Numbered from the stretch's first letter, positions 42,772 to 52,288 are shown. The stretch is 64,000 nucleotides of DNA from Candidatus Woesearchaeota archaeon (GCA_016928155.1 JAFGLG010000007.1:122973-186972); one strand, 5' to 3'. A program made the numbers and translations. Notes: generated by a model from the letters alone, not told the origin.

Positions 42772-43192
42772 GAGAAGTGTCATTTGAGGAAGCGATAAAG
42801 CTTGACAGGGAGATACCTAAATTCTCTGGAGAGAACAAGCTTGCTGATAACATAAACCTGATGAAAGAGAACAAGAGCCTCTGTATCATGGTTTTTGAGA
42901 ATGGCAAACCCTGTGGTTAATGGCATCATATGACCGGTACAAGGATGGAAGCTTCTATTGCTGGATGACAGGGGTCAAGCCAGAATATCGCGGCAAGGGC
43001 GTTCTAAAACTGATGATGGACCATCTGATGAAGTGGGCAAAGAAAGAGGGTTATAAAAGTATCAAGATAAAGACCAGGAACAATAGGAGAGAGATGCTTG
43101 CTTATCTTGTCAAGTACGGATGGAATATCCTGGAGATAGATGACAGGGGTTCAGTTGAAGAAAACAGGATAATATCAGAAAAGGAAATATGA
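42762..43192 (+). pseudogene. GNAT acetyltransferase broken by a frameshift
   Basis: The first part (ATG 42762, ending FENGKPCG at a TAA, 42916-42918) and the second (from about 42917, LMASYDRYKDGSFY onward) form one GNAT domain. The acetyl-CoA motif VKPEYRGKGVLKLMM is intact in the second part. One extra T in GGTTAATGG would restore the frame. True pseudogene or base-calling error. Confidence 0.8.
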
Positions 43193-44125
43193 TTATTCTT
43201 CGTCGGGCTTTTTCTTCTTCTTGGTCTTCTTGATATCCTTCTCAAGATCAAGCTTCTCAAGAAGCTCTTTATACCTGTTCCTGATAGTGACCTCAGTCAC
43301 ACCCGCAACATCAGCGACTTCCCTCTGGGTCCTCTTCTCGCCGTGGATGAGAGCGCTGACGTACAATGCAGCTGCTGCAATGCCAGTCGGGCCTCTTCCG
43401 CTTGTCAGCTCAGCTTTCTGAGCCTTATCAAGGATCTCGACTGCCTTTGACTGGGTCTCTGCACTGAGCTTCAATGAAGATGCGAACCTCGCAATGTAAT
43501 CTGCAGGATTGCTTGGAAGGATTGCAATACCAAGCTCTCTTGTTATGAACCTGTATGTCCTTCCTATTTCCTTCTTCTCGATGCTGGAAGCCTCGCTGAG
43601 CTCGTCTAGTGTCCTAGGCACATCATGACGCCTGCAAGCAGCATACAAGGCCCCTGCAACCACAGATTCCATTGAACGGCCTCTGACAAGGCCTCTCTGG
43701 ACTGCCAAAGTATATATCCTGGCTGCTTCTTCCTCTACAGATTTCGGGAGCTTCAGGAAAGATGAGACCCTCTTCAGCTCTGCCAATGCGAGCTTGAGAT
43801 TCCTCTCGATAGCAGTGCTTATCCTGTACTGCCATTTCCTGAGCCTGAAGAACTTGTTCTTTGATTTTCCGCCGAGCTTGTACAGGTCAGCCTTCTGGCC
43901 GACTTCAGTGCCCAATCCCTGGTCGAACTGAGTATAAGTCATAGGAGCACCAGTCCTTCTCCTGGCCTGCCCCTGATCAGAATCAAACTCTCTCCATTCC
44001 TGGGTGAAGTCCACCATCTTGTCTTCGATGACTAGACCGCAGTCTTTGCAAATGACCTCTCCCTTCTCCTTGTTCCAGAAAAGGTTTATACCGCCGCATT
44101 CCGGACATTTCTTCACATATGCCAT
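43193..44125 (-). CDS. tfb: Transcription initiation factor TFB (TFIIB)
   Basis: 310 aa. N-terminal zinc ribbon (CPECGG ... CKDCGL), the B-finger/linker (EWREFDSDQGQARRRTGAP read in parts) and two cyclin folds. Recruits RNA polymerase to TBP-bound promoters. ATG 44125 follows AGGTGAT by 3 nt. A perfect ATTGTACAAT palindrome (44149-44158) sits just upstream. Confidence 0.97.
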   Translation of the reverse strand: MAYVKKCPECGGINLFWNKEKGEVICKDCGLVIEDKMVDFTQEWREFDSDQGQARRRTGAPMTYTQFDQGLGTEVGQKADLYKLGGKSKNKFFRLRKWQYRISTAIERNLKLALAELKRVSSFLKLPKSVEEEAARIYTLAVQRGLVRGRSMESVVAGALYAACRRHDVPRTLDELSEASSIEKKEIGRTYRFITRELGIAILPSNPADYIARFASSLKLSAETQSKAVEILDKAQKAELTSGRGPTGIAAAALYVSALIHGEKRTQREVADVAGVTEVTIRNRYKELLEKLDLEKDIKKTKKKKKPDEE

Positions 44126-44389
44126 GCTATCACCTGTGCAACTAGGATTGTACAATTACGGATTTTTTTACCCCCTTAACCCCAACTTTGTTTGATTAGT
44201 AACTACAATAAGTTTATATAATACATCTATAAGTTATATATAAAGGTTTTGTTTTTATTTATAAAGCTTTCGCAAAATATATAAATTTTTCTCGGAAATG
44301 CTGTTTAATAATTTTGCTAAAACCTGATAAATCCAGGGCAAAATTTAAATAAGCCGCTCAATCAATCACATCATCCTTGAGGTGATTAA

Positions 44390-44782
44390 ATGGAAAAAAC
44401 AGCTAAAGAAAATTCTAGTGGAAATTCATTCGCATATCTTGCAATTGTTGCGATAGTTGCGATTGTGGCCCTGGTGGTGCTTGTGAGCGGGAGAAACAAC
44501 GATTCAGTAACTCAAATGATATCTTCGGATTATTGTAAACAAATCGGAGAAAGTTTTGGACTTGAATTGCTAGAGTTCCAAGAAAACAGGTTGATACAAA
44601 TTGATGAATGCAAAATTATCCTTGAATCAAAATATGATCAGATTATGCTAGATCGTGGGAATACTGTGGGTATGACACTGCAGGATGAGATTGGTGAACT
44701 ATTGCCATATGGAAATCCCTTTAGAAATTGCAGAAAATATGGATTTGTAGCCTATCTAGATTGCCTTTCACAATACATCTGA
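44390..44782 (+). CDS. Membrane-anchored exported protein, unknown
   Basis: 130 aa. Short polar start, then one anchor helix (SFAYLAIVAIVAIVALVVLV) and an exported helical domain with four Cys (DYCKQIG, DECKII, RNCRKY, LDCLSQ). TTGAGGTGATTAA precedes the ATG. Family not recognised. Confidence 0.6.
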   Translation: MEKTAKENSSGNSFAYLAIVAIVAIVALVVLVSGRNNDSVTQMISSDYCKQIGESFGLELLEFQENRLIQIDECKIILESKYDQIMLDRGNTVGMTLQDEIGELLPYGNPFRNCRKYGFVAYLDCLSQYI

Positions 44783-44844
44783 GCTTTTTTTAATTTTCCT
44801 TTAAAAATATTTATAAAGTGCAGTTTTTTCTTAATGACAAAAAT

Positions 44845-44941
44845 GCCACGGTCGCATAATCTGGTATTGCGCTAGCCTTGAGTCACGCGCAAGCAAGCTA
44901 GTTTCCTTCGGGATGTCCTGGTTCGAATCCGGGCCGTGGCG
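44845..44941 (+). tRNA. tRNA-Ser (anticodon UGA) with a 13-nt intron
   Basis: Acceptor GCCACGG/CCGTGGC with G73, no encoded CCA, D arm from GCATAATCTGG, anticodon stem CTAGC/GCTAG, loop CTTGAG|A with UGA. A 13-nt intron (44883-44895) sits at the canonical 37/38 site. A long variable arm (TCC-TTCG-GGA) identifies the serine type. T arm CCTGG-TTCGAAT-CCGGG. Confidence 0.88.
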
Positions 44942-46061
44942 TATTCTTATCCTGAACCTTCCTAACCAATTCAACGACTGCCTCGCAATGCAAGGTCTGG
45001 GGAAAGAAATCAAACAATGCAGCACTCTTGACAATATAATCCTTGAATTTCTTCAGATCCTTGGCTAGCTGCCCGATATTGCAGGATACATAGATAATCA
45101 CTTCTGGCTCCAGCCTTTTCAGCTCCAGGATGGTCTTCTCATCCATACCGCTCCTTGGAGGATCGGTTATGACATACAAAGGCTTGCGCAATGGAACCTT
45201 CCTAAGCTGTTTGGCGTCAAGGAGAATCGCCTTTGCATTCTTCACACTGTTCTTCTCAATATTAAGCTCAGCTGCCCTGATTGATTCAGGCACATTCTCG
45301 ACTATCAGCACATCCCTGAAAAGATCTGCGCAGATGATGCCGAAGCAACCTACACCACCATACAGATCCAGGAGGCATGCGCTCCCAGTATCATACTGAC
45401 TCAGGACATCGCGGCCATAGCTGTACATCTTCTCAGCCATGCCATGGTTGTTCTGGAAGAATCCCTGGGAGCTGAAGGAGAAATGCCCGCCAAGATAGGT
45501 CTCCTCAAGGAAGGAACGGCCTTTCACCACAAAGAAATCATCTGAGACACTCGCATCAGAATCCTTGGGCACAAAAGTCACCAAGATATTGTCTGCAGAA
45601 GTCCCCTCACTGAAAGCTCTGACCTGCCCGATCGCCTTATCCAGATGAGCAGAATCCCTGTTAAGCACAAATGAAATGCCCGAGCCTCCTTCTGCGCACC
45701 TGATCACTGCATATCTGAAGGTCCCTGCCTGTCTTCTCCTGTCAAAAGCATCTGCACCCTTGAAATATGCCCTGACCTCATGCAAGAGCCGGTTCAGCAC
45801 CTCATCTGAAATCACACATCTATCGATATCCACAAACCTGTCAGGCCTGGATTTCTGCCTGAAGCCTATGCCCTCGCTGAAGAAGATGAAATCCATCCTG
45901 TTCCTGTAATGATATTCATCGCCGAAGAAAGCCTTTACCTGCCCGAAGCCGATGGACTTGGCAAGCCTTTTCCTCTTATTCTCGACCTGCAATCCATAGT
46001 CAATATGCTGTGCTGTGCAGCCACCGCATTGGCTGAAATATTCGCATAAAGGATCTCTCAT
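44898..46061 (-). CDS. RumA/TrmA-type RNA (uracil-5)-methyltransferase
   Basis: 387 aa. A [4Fe-4S] motif lies at the N-terminus (Cys6, Cys12, Cys15, plus a later Cys in DIDRCVIS). Rossmann fold with DLYGGVGCFG, ITDPPRSGMD and the catalytic Cys in YVSCNIGQLAKDL. Makes m5U in rRNA or tRNA; archaeal copies were acquired from bacteria. The last ~15 codons (RPGFEPG...) are antisense to the 3' half of tRNA-Ser, an unusual end. Confidence 0.9.
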   Translation of the reverse strand: MRDPLCEYFSQCGGCTAQHIDYGLQVENKRKRLAKSIGFGQVKAFFGDEYHYRNRMDFIFFSEGIGFRQKSRPDRFVDIDRCVISDEVLNRLLHEVRAYFKGADAFDRRRQAGTFRYAVIRCAEGGSGISFVLNRDSAHLDKAIGQVRAFSEGTSADNILVTFVPKDSDASVSDDFFVVKGRSFLEETYLGGHFSFSSQGFFQNNHGMAEKMYSYGRDVLSQYDTGSACLLDLYGGVGCFGIICADLFRDVLIVENVPESIRAAELNIEKNSVKNAKAILLDAKQLRKVPLRKPLYVITDPPRSGMDEKTILELKRLEPEVIIYVSCNIGQLAKDLKKFKDYIVKSAALFDFFPQTLHCEAVVELVRKVQDKNTPRPGFEPGHPEGN

Positions 46062-46092
46062 GATATGCTATCAGAATCTCCCATATAAATAA

Positions 46093-46380
46093 TTAGCCCT
46101 GCGATATCCTGATAAACAGCATCCTTAGGAATACCAGCAGGATCATCAGGCCCAGATAATGAATGAAGAAATCTGCCAGCAGCTTGACAGAGCTCGGATT
46201 CTTCATCTTATCGATCTTGATGATTATGTGGCAGGCATAATAATATGAGAAGATGAAGAACAGGATGAAATAAAACCATGATGCTGAGAAAGCACCGAGG
46301 AAGATGACAAACAAGATAGAGATCGAGAGGAAGACATAGATCTTCAGCTTGGACGGCGCAAAAAATTCTTTCAGGTCCAT
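46093..46380 (-). CDS. Small integral membrane protein
   Basis: 95 aa with three hydrophobic helices and a basic loop (IKIDKMKNPSS). No recognised family. Lies 31 bp upstream of the RumA-like gene on the same strand. Confidence 0.55.
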   Translation of the reverse strand: MDLKEFFAPSKLKIYVFLSISILFVIFLGAFSASWFYFILFFIFSYYYACHIIIKIDKMKNPSSVKLLADFFIHYLGLMILLVFLRMLFIRISQG

Positions 46381-46413
46381 GAAGCCATCAATCGGACAGA
46401 GATTTAAAAATGT

Positions 46414-47820
46414 TTAGAAATTGACAACACGCAGCTGGGGCCTTTCTCTCTCGCTCCGGATTATCTTAGACTTCACAAGGTATTCCAGGACCTGCACAAA
46501 TCCTGGATCATACCAAGTGCCAGAATGCCTCTTGATATCATCAACAGCATCAATAGCAGAGCGGCTGTCCTTGTAGTTCCTCCCATTCACCATCACATCG
46601 AATGAATCAGCAATCCTGATGACTCTTGACTCCGGCAATATCTCCCTGCCTTCCAGACCCCTCGCGTAGCCTGTCCCATCATAGTTCTCATGATGCTGGC
46701 TGACAACGACACCCACCCTCTTGAGACCTGGGATCATGCAAAGCTTCTGAGCGCCCAATTCGGGATGGAATTCCATCATGGCCCTCTCCAAGGCCCCATA
46801 TCTCCCTTTTGTCCTGATAAGCTCAGAGGGAACAAGCATCTTGCCGATATCATGCACCATGGCAGAATTCCTGAGGCATCTCATCTGGTCATCAGAGAAC
46901 CCTATCTCTGAACCCATCCCCCCAGCAATATCACTGACTCTCCTCGGATGGCCCAGATTCATATGATTGGCTATCTCAAGCATGCCCATAAAGGAACATA
47001 TTGTTGATCCTGAGACCTCAAGCAGTTGCAGATGAGATTCCACATAATTCGCAGGAACCTTGACATGCTCGATATCTCCCTGGTCAAATCTCCTGCCTGT
47101 GCTTCCGAGCACTATCGCACCAATGACCTTGCCAAAATTGATGATAGGATAAGTCAATATGGAGCCTGACTCTGTGCCGCACACAATATTGGCATCAACA
47201 CCCGAAATATCAGGACCTGTCAAGGAAGAGTATCTTGAGCCAAGACCATTCATCAGAGATACCTTGACTCTGCTTCGCTGCTCATCGTTCAGGCCCCGGC
47301 TTGCACCAAGCTGATAGAAACTGTCATTAGGCGCCTTGAAGGCAACGAATCCGAAATCATAACCCACTGAATCCTTCAGCGCATCAAGGGATTGCTCCAT
47401 CTTGTCATTATTGTATCTTGTCTTGACACCTGTGTTCTCCCTCCTGAACCACTCAAGGTCAGTGGAATCAAGAGCAAAGACAACAGAGCGATCCTCATCA
47501 GGGATAGCCTGAAGCAATAGATAAGCATTATTCCGATCTGCGACAGGATTGGGCTTGCCTGGTATTTGCAGTCCAGCATACATCCTGGATGCCTGGCCGA
47601 TAATAGCAGTCTGGCGCATCCACTCATCATAACCTCCCTGCTCCAATGATGGTATCCCAGAAATATCTGACGGAATCTCATCAAGGCCTACCATGGACAT
47701 GAATTGCTCATTTATCCCAGAAACAGCTCCGTCACGCCGGTACTGGATGAATCCGAATGGACCAGCATTTATCAAACCGATCATTTCCTGCGCATCCAAA
47801 ACCCTCAGACAGTTCTCCAT
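46414..47820 (-). CDS. PAS - GAF - HD-GYP-like phosphohydrolase
   Basis: 468 aa, soluble. PAS-like (about 15-120), GAF (about 145-265) and HD-GYP-type domain (about 270-450). The metal ligands are all there: His in GHPRR, HD in MVHDIGKM, His in EFHPELGA, HH in SQHHENYDG, Asp in RIADSFD. The signature reads GTGYARG (GYA for GYP). Family knowledge: HD-GYP enzymes degrade cyclic dinucleotides such as c-di-GMP; the group is rare in archaea. ATG 47820 is preceded by GATGAGG. A neighbouring cyclic-dinucleotide synthase is not seen. Confidence 0.87.
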   Translation of the reverse strand: MENCLRVLDAQEMIGLINAGPFGFIQYRRDGAVSGINEQFMSMVGLDEIPSDISGIPSLEQGGYDEWMRQTAIIGQASRMYAGLQIPGKPNPVADRNNAYLLLQAIPDEDRSVVFALDSTDLEWFRRENTGVKTRYNNDKMEQSLDALKDSVGYDFGFVAFKAPNDSFYQLGASRGLNDEQRSRVKVSLMNGLGSRYSSLTGPDISGVDANIVCGTESGSILTYPIINFGKVIGAIVLGSTGRRFDQGDIEHVKVPANYVESHLQLLEVSGSTICSFMGMLEIANHMNLGHPRRVSDIAGGMGSEIGFSDDQMRCLRNSAMVHDIGKMLVPSELIRTKGRYGALERAMMEFHPELGAQKLCMIPGLKRVGVVVSQHHENYDGTGYARGLEGREILPESRVIRIADSFDVMVNGRNYKDSRSAIDAVDDIKRHSGTWYDPGFVQVLEYLVKSKIIRSERERPQLRVVNF

Positions 47821-47948
47821 CAAGCCTCATCCTGCCACCTCTCCTTTTCAATGGAAAATACCCAAATCACTGATCAATTTTATTGATTGTCAAGTAGATA
47901 TGGGATTTAATCCTCAGGCAGGAGAAATAGTGCCTATAAAAGCATTTG

Positions 47949-47998
47949 TGTAATCATATCCATGTAATCACATTTATGTAATCATATCCATGTAATCA
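47949..47998. repeat. 14-bp tandem repeat upstream of rad50
   Basis: Three full copies (tgtaatcatatcca, tgtaatcacattta, tgtaatcatatcca) and part of a fourth, ending about 10 bp before the rad50 TATA box (AAATTATAAA, about 48009-48018). Confidence 0.75.
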
Positions 47999-48043
47999 GG
48001 AAAACGAAAAATTATAAACCCTATTTTTTTAATCACTAATCCT

Positions 48044-50512
48044 ATGCGATTGCAGTACATAAAACTTGAGAACATAAGGAGCTATGTCACTAACATGATA
48101 CAATTCCCTGAAGGTTCTCTGCTGCTTAGTGGAGACATCGGCAGCGGGAAATCAACTATACTCCTAGCAATAGAATTCGCCCTGTTCGGACTCAAGAGGA
48201 AGCAGCTCTCAGGGACAAGCCTCCTGCGTCATGGGAAACCAAGCGGCAGTGTTGAGCTGTGCCTCGGCCTCGACGGGAAAGAGATAATTATCAAAAGAGG
48301 GCTCAAGAGGAGCAAGACAAGCGTGACGCAAGACTCAGGATATATCATAATCAACGGCGTCAAGGAAGAGCTGACACCCATGGAGCTAAAGGCCAGGGTA
48401 TTCGAGATACTTGGATATCCAAGCGAGCTCGTAGGCAGATCCGAGGACCTGATATACAGATATACTGTCTATACACCCCAGGAAGAGATGAAGCACATCC
48501 TGTACGAGGATCCTGATGCCAGGCTTGATACTCTCAGGAAAGTCTTCGGAATAGACAAGTACAAGAGGGTCGTCGAGAACACGAATATATTCCTCAGAAA
48601 GGTCCGGGAGACCCAGAAAGAGCTTGAGGGCCAGATACAGGACCTTGAAGAGAAGGAAAAGGCATATCAGGCCCGCGAGGAAGAGATAACCTCACTTGTG
48701 CTGAAGCTGGAGACAATCAGGCCAAACCTCGAGAGGGTCCAGAGACAGATGAGAGATGCCAGGACAAGGTTCGAGGAGACAGAGAAGAAGATAAGCGAGC
48801 TCATGGAGCTCAGGAAGCTCAAAGAGCTCAACGAGCAGGCATTGAAGCACCTGAATGAAGACAAAGAGAGATGCAAGTCAGAGATAGCAGACAGCGAGCG
48901 CCAACTGGCACACCTCAGCAAGGAAGCACAGGATGTGCTGATAGAGGGGATAATCGAGGATCCCTTGAAAATCGAAGAGGACATAATCAACCTCCAGAAC
49001 AGGATATCAGAATACAACACGAACAAGATAAGAACAAAGGACAAGATCAATTTCCTGACACAGAAGATAAGCGAGCTCAAGCATGATATCAATGAGAAGA
49101 CTGCAAGGGCTGATGTGGATGTGAAGAGACTGCAGATAGAAGACATCAAGAGCAGGATATCAAGAAAAGAGGAGCTGGCCGAGTCCATCAGGCGGGCGGA
49201 ATCAAGAATCGAGACGCTCAGGGACAGCATCAGCAAACTGAGAGCCCACAAGGAGAACACTGAAGGCATTATACAGGACATATCAGGCTTAAGGGAATGC
49301 CCGACATGCTTCCAGCTTGTCACAGAAGACCATAAGCACAAGGTGGCTGTCAAGCAGAAATCAGTATTGGGAGAGTTTGAGAGAAAGCTTACAGATATCG
49401 ATGCAGAATATAGACGAATAATCGAGGACAGGGATCTTACAGTACAGAAGAAAGAGGGGATATCAAAGCTGGAAAGGGAGTATGATAGGCTGATGCTGGA
49501 GATAAAGCAGGCTGAGAGCCTCAGTGAAGAGGTAGAGAAGAAGATGAGGATCATCTCAACATATGAGGCTGAGCTGAAGAAAGCTGCCGAGGACAGCAAG
49601 GCCTTCGAGAGCTTCGACGCGACAGGTGCAGCAAAGAGCATAGAAGAGCTGAAAAGGAAGCTCAATGCAATCAACCAGATAAAAATCAAGATGGAGCGAA
49701 AGAGAAATATCGAGAACAACATGAGACAGGCAACTGCCAGGATTGAATCTCTCAGCAAATCACTCATAGAAAACCAAGATAAGCAAGACAAGCATTCCAG
49801 GAAGATAAGGGATATAGATGCGCGCAGATCACAATTGTCAGGTGTTGAGGGTATATTCGACAAGATAAAAAGAGATCTGGAAGAGATAACAGAGGCTGAA
49901 AGGAGACTGGAGCTGGATAAAATATCAGTGGAGAAAGAGAAAGAGACACTAGTGAACATAAACAAGTCATTGAGGGAAGAGATCAGGAAGAAGCAGGAGA
50001 CAAGAGCGAGGATAGAATCGCTCCTCAAGCTCAAGAACTGGTTCAGCGAGCATTTTGTGAACATGGTCAATACAATGGAGAAGCATGTCATGTACCGCGT
50101 CTATAATGAATTCAATGACACATTCAGGAAATGGTTCAATGAGCTCATTGAAGAGGAAATAATGACCACAAGGCTTGATGACTCATTCACACCGCTCATT
50201 GAGCAGAATGGATATGAAGCAGAGCTGGACGCCCTGTCAGGGGGTGAGCGGACTGCGGTGGCGCTCGCTTACAGACTTGCACTGAACAGGGTCATAAATG
50301 ACATAATCTCAGACATTAAGACAAATGACCTGATCATACTCGATGAGCCCACAGACGGGTTCTCGACAGAACAGCTCGACAAGGTGGGTGATGTGCTGCG
50401 GGAGATGGGGGTCAAGCAGACCATCATAGTATCACATGAGACAAAGATCGAAGGATTTGTAGATAATGTGCTGAGGGTCAGGAAAGAGGGGCATGTCAGC
50501 AGCGTGTCATGA
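48044..50512 (+). CDS. rad50: Rad50-like DNA double-strand break repair ATPase
   Basis: 822 aa. N-terminal Walker A GDIGSGKST, a long coiled coil broken near residue 425 by the zinc hook CPTC, then signature SGGERTAVAL and Walker B LIILDEPTDG, with SHETKIE as switch His. With Mre11 it tethers and processes DNA ends. mre11 is not adjacent, unlike in most archaea. Leaderless: TATA about 30 nt upstream. Confidence 0.93.
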   Translation: MRLQYIKLENIRSYVTNMIQFPEGSLLLSGDIGSGKSTILLAIEFALFGLKRKQLSGTSLLRHGKPSGSVELCLGLDGKEIIIKRGLKRSKTSVTQDSGYIIINGVKEELTPMELKARVFEILGYPSELVGRSEDLIYRYTVYTPQEEMKHILYEDPDARLDTLRKVFGIDKYKRVVENTNIFLRKVRETQKELEGQIQDLEEKEKAYQAREEEITSLVLKLETIRPNLERVQRQMRDARTRFEETEKKISELMELRKLKELNEQALKHLNEDKERCKSEIADSERQLAHLSKEAQDVLIEGIIEDPLKIEEDIINLQNRISEYNTNKIRTKDKINFLTQKISELKHDINEKTARADVDVKRLQIEDIKSRISRKEELAESIRRAESRIETLRDSISKLRAHKENTEGIIQDISGLRECPTCFQLVTEDHKHKVAVKQKSVLGEFERKLTDIDAEYRRIIEDRDLTVQKKEGISKLEREYDRLMLEIKQAESLSEEVEKKMRIISTYEAELKKAAEDSKAFESFDATGAAKSIEELKRKLNAINQIKIKMERKRNIENNMRQATARIESLSKSLIENQDKQDKHSRKIRDIDARRSQLSGVEGIFDKIKRDLEEITEAERRLELDKISVEKEKETLVNINKSLREEIRKKQETRARIESLLKLKNWFSEHFVNMVNTMEKHVMYRVYNEFNDTFRKWFNELIEEEIMTTRLDDSFTPLIEQNGYEAELDALSGGERTAVALAYRLALNRVINDIISDIKTNDLIILDEPTDGFSTEQLDKVGDVLREMGVKQTIIVSHETKIEGFVDNVLRVRKEGHVSSVS

Positions 50513-50530
50513 TCAGGTTAATCAATCCTT

Positions 50531-50655
50531 TCAGTCCTCCGGATTTATTTTTCTTGGCAGGACAATGTTTTTTGCAGGATCATGACCACTGATGCCAAGA
50601 ATGCTCCTGCAAGATTAAATATTATATCAAGAATCGTGTTCTGCCATTCCCCACA
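50531..50655 (-). pseudogene. Duplicated 3' end of the DUF2238 gene
   Basis: About 124 bp matches 50703-50826, the end of the DUF2238 gene, with scattered substitutions. The match covers cagtcctcc, ttttcttggcaggaca, ttgcaggatcatga and the identical block attatatcaagaatcgtgtt. The copy keeps no start codon. It is a partial tandem duplication and a recombination scar. Confidence 0.8.
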
Positions 50656-50680
50656 GCTGTGAAGTCAGCTGGCACCTTAT

Positions 50681-51322
50681 TTAAGGAGGACATTCGTTAC
50701 ACTCAGTCCTCCGAATTTCTTTTTCTTGGCAGGACATTGCTTTTTGCAGGATCATGATCATGGATCCGAAAAGAGCCCCTATAAGGTTGAATATTATATC
50801 AAGAATCGTGTTCTGCCATTCCCCAAAGTCACCTGTGCCATAGAACAGAATACCCTCACCTGGTCCGAAGAACCTGAATCCCACATATTCTGTTATCTCA
50901 ATTATGGACCCAAATCCAAGCGATATCATTATGGAGAAGAGAGCGATCTCGAACAATTTCCTCCCCCTGCTGATGCCATTACCCCTTGCTGTCTCATACA
51001 GATAATTGAAGACAATGAGGCAGAAGACAAAAGCCCCGAAGAAATGGGTGTAATGGTCATATCTTATCCCAAAAGGCTCAGTGGAATACCAGCCGAAAGT
51101 GCCAAGGCCATGAAGCAATATCCCAAGAGAGCCCATGACCATCAGATAAGGGTTTATTTGATACTTCTTCCTGACAGCATAAAGGATTAATGCGATGCCC
51201 ATAAGCATGATATTGTCGATGACCCATTCCGTGCCTTGGAATGATGCATAGATATAGAATGAGATCAAGATAATCAGAAGCAATGATATAATCGACTGTT
51301 CAATCCTATCCTGTTCTACCAT
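50681..51322 (-). CDS. DUF2238 (YjdF-like) membrane protein
   Basis: 213 aa with six predicted transmembrane helices. Motifs typical of the family: RYDHYTHFFGAF, SLGFGSIIEITEY and GDFGEWQNTILDIIFNL. Function unknown. The C-terminal Cys-rich tail (SCQEKEIRRTECNECPP) follows the point where the downstream duplicate diverges. Confidence 0.85.
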   Translation of the reverse strand: MVEQDRIEQSIISLLLIILISFYIYASFQGTEWVIDNIMLMGIALILYAVRKKYQINPYLMVMGSLGILLHGLGTFGWYSTEPFGIRYDHYTHFFGAFVFCLIVFNYLYETARGNGISRGRKLFEIALFSIMISLGFGSIIEITEYVGFRFFGPGEGILFYGTGDFGEWQNTILDIIFNLIGALFGSMIMILQKAMSCQEKEIRRTECNECPP

Positions 51323-51377
51323 TTCAGGAAGTTAATGTCCATAATTCTTAAATCTTTTGCCTGCAAAATACAACATG

Positions 51378-51445
51378 ATTAGACCCAAAAATGGATAGAC
51401 CTAAATCAATAATAGACCTAAATCAACGATAGACCTAAATCAATA
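51378..51445. repeat. 17-bp tandem repeat
   Basis: Three near-identical units starting atagacctaaatcaa at 51395, 51412 and 51429, plus a degenerate copy at 51378. It runs into the stop codon region of the gene at 51440 and lies upstream of the DUF2238 gene. Confidence 0.75.
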
Positions 51446-52288
51446 TGATCCATCCCTTGGTCCGGCAAATGTCTGGATAAGATTATTCGCAAGAACACTG
51501 ACCTGTTCTTCAGGTCTTCGTTCAGGCAGATCCAGGCCTCCCAGAACACGCGCATAACAATAATGTAGCATCTGGCTTGTCAACCTGAAATATGCTGATC
51601 TCAGCTTAAGGATTGATTTCAGCGCCTTATCATTGTTATGTGCCTTCAATTCATCTTCTGCATTATGGTATTGCCTGTCAAATTCAGAGACAAGCAGGTC
51701 TATCTTCCTCGCCTTCTCAGGACTCTTCATTGATTTGTGATACCTTAATGCAGATGAGATGTCCATGTCCAAGATGCCCATTATATGATTCAATGATTTC
51801 ATATGGCCGCTGCAATAAGATTTGATCCTTTCGACCCTGGATGCAAGCAACCCTTTCTCTCTTCCGTCCTCAAAATTCGCTTCAATGAATCTCAATGACT
51901 CATGCGCGAACATGTAATCCATGTAATTGAGCGCATTATCAAGGGCTTCCTGATAAGGATTCCTGAACAATCCCTTTGCCTTGGCAATCATCCCCTGATA
52001 TCTCATCTCAAGGGCGGACCTGGCGATCTCATACAAGGTCTGGATCTCATTCAGGCTTCCGTGCCCAGGACTTGTCAGAACCTCAGCAGTGATCTGGGGA
52101 TTCAGCTTGAGCAGGAAAACCTCAATCACATCATCAAGATTCACAGATCCTTCTGAACTGCCATATCCTATCGTGCTTTCTATAAACTGCTCTCTTGCAC
52201 TCTGGTCCATAGAGAAAATATCAGAATCATATAGGCCATGCTCCCTAAGCCTCAGGTCCTTCCTAGTCAGCTCTTCATCAGTCCCCAT
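51440..52288 (-). CDS. Hypothetical all-helical protein
   Basis: 282 aa from ATG 52288, about 25 nt after the minus-strand TATA element TTTTTAAATAT. Soluble and helical throughout, no recognised family. Composition is similar to the protein at 41808. Possibly part of a pair with the gene at 52340, 51 bp upstream on the same strand. Confidence 0.6.
   Translation of the reverse strand: MGTDEELTRKDLRLREHGLYDSDIFSMDQSAREQFIESTIGYGSSEGSVNLDDVIEVFLLKLNPQITAEVLTSPGHGSLNEIQTLYEIARSALEMRYQGMIAKAKGLFRNPYQEALDNALNYMDYMFAHESLRFIEANFEDGREKGLLASRVERIKSYCSGHMKSLNHIMGILDMDISSALRYHKSMKSPEKARKIDLLVSEFDRQYHNAEDELKAHNNDKALKSILKLRSAYFRLTSQMLHYCYARVLGGLDLPERRPEEQVSVLANNLIQTFAGPRDGSY

Noticed and set aside
48667-50091. 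A 474-codon open frame antisense to rad50
   Set aside because: It is a mirror of the coiled-coil region, extremely Ser/Leu-rich, has no promoter and covers a well-supported gene.
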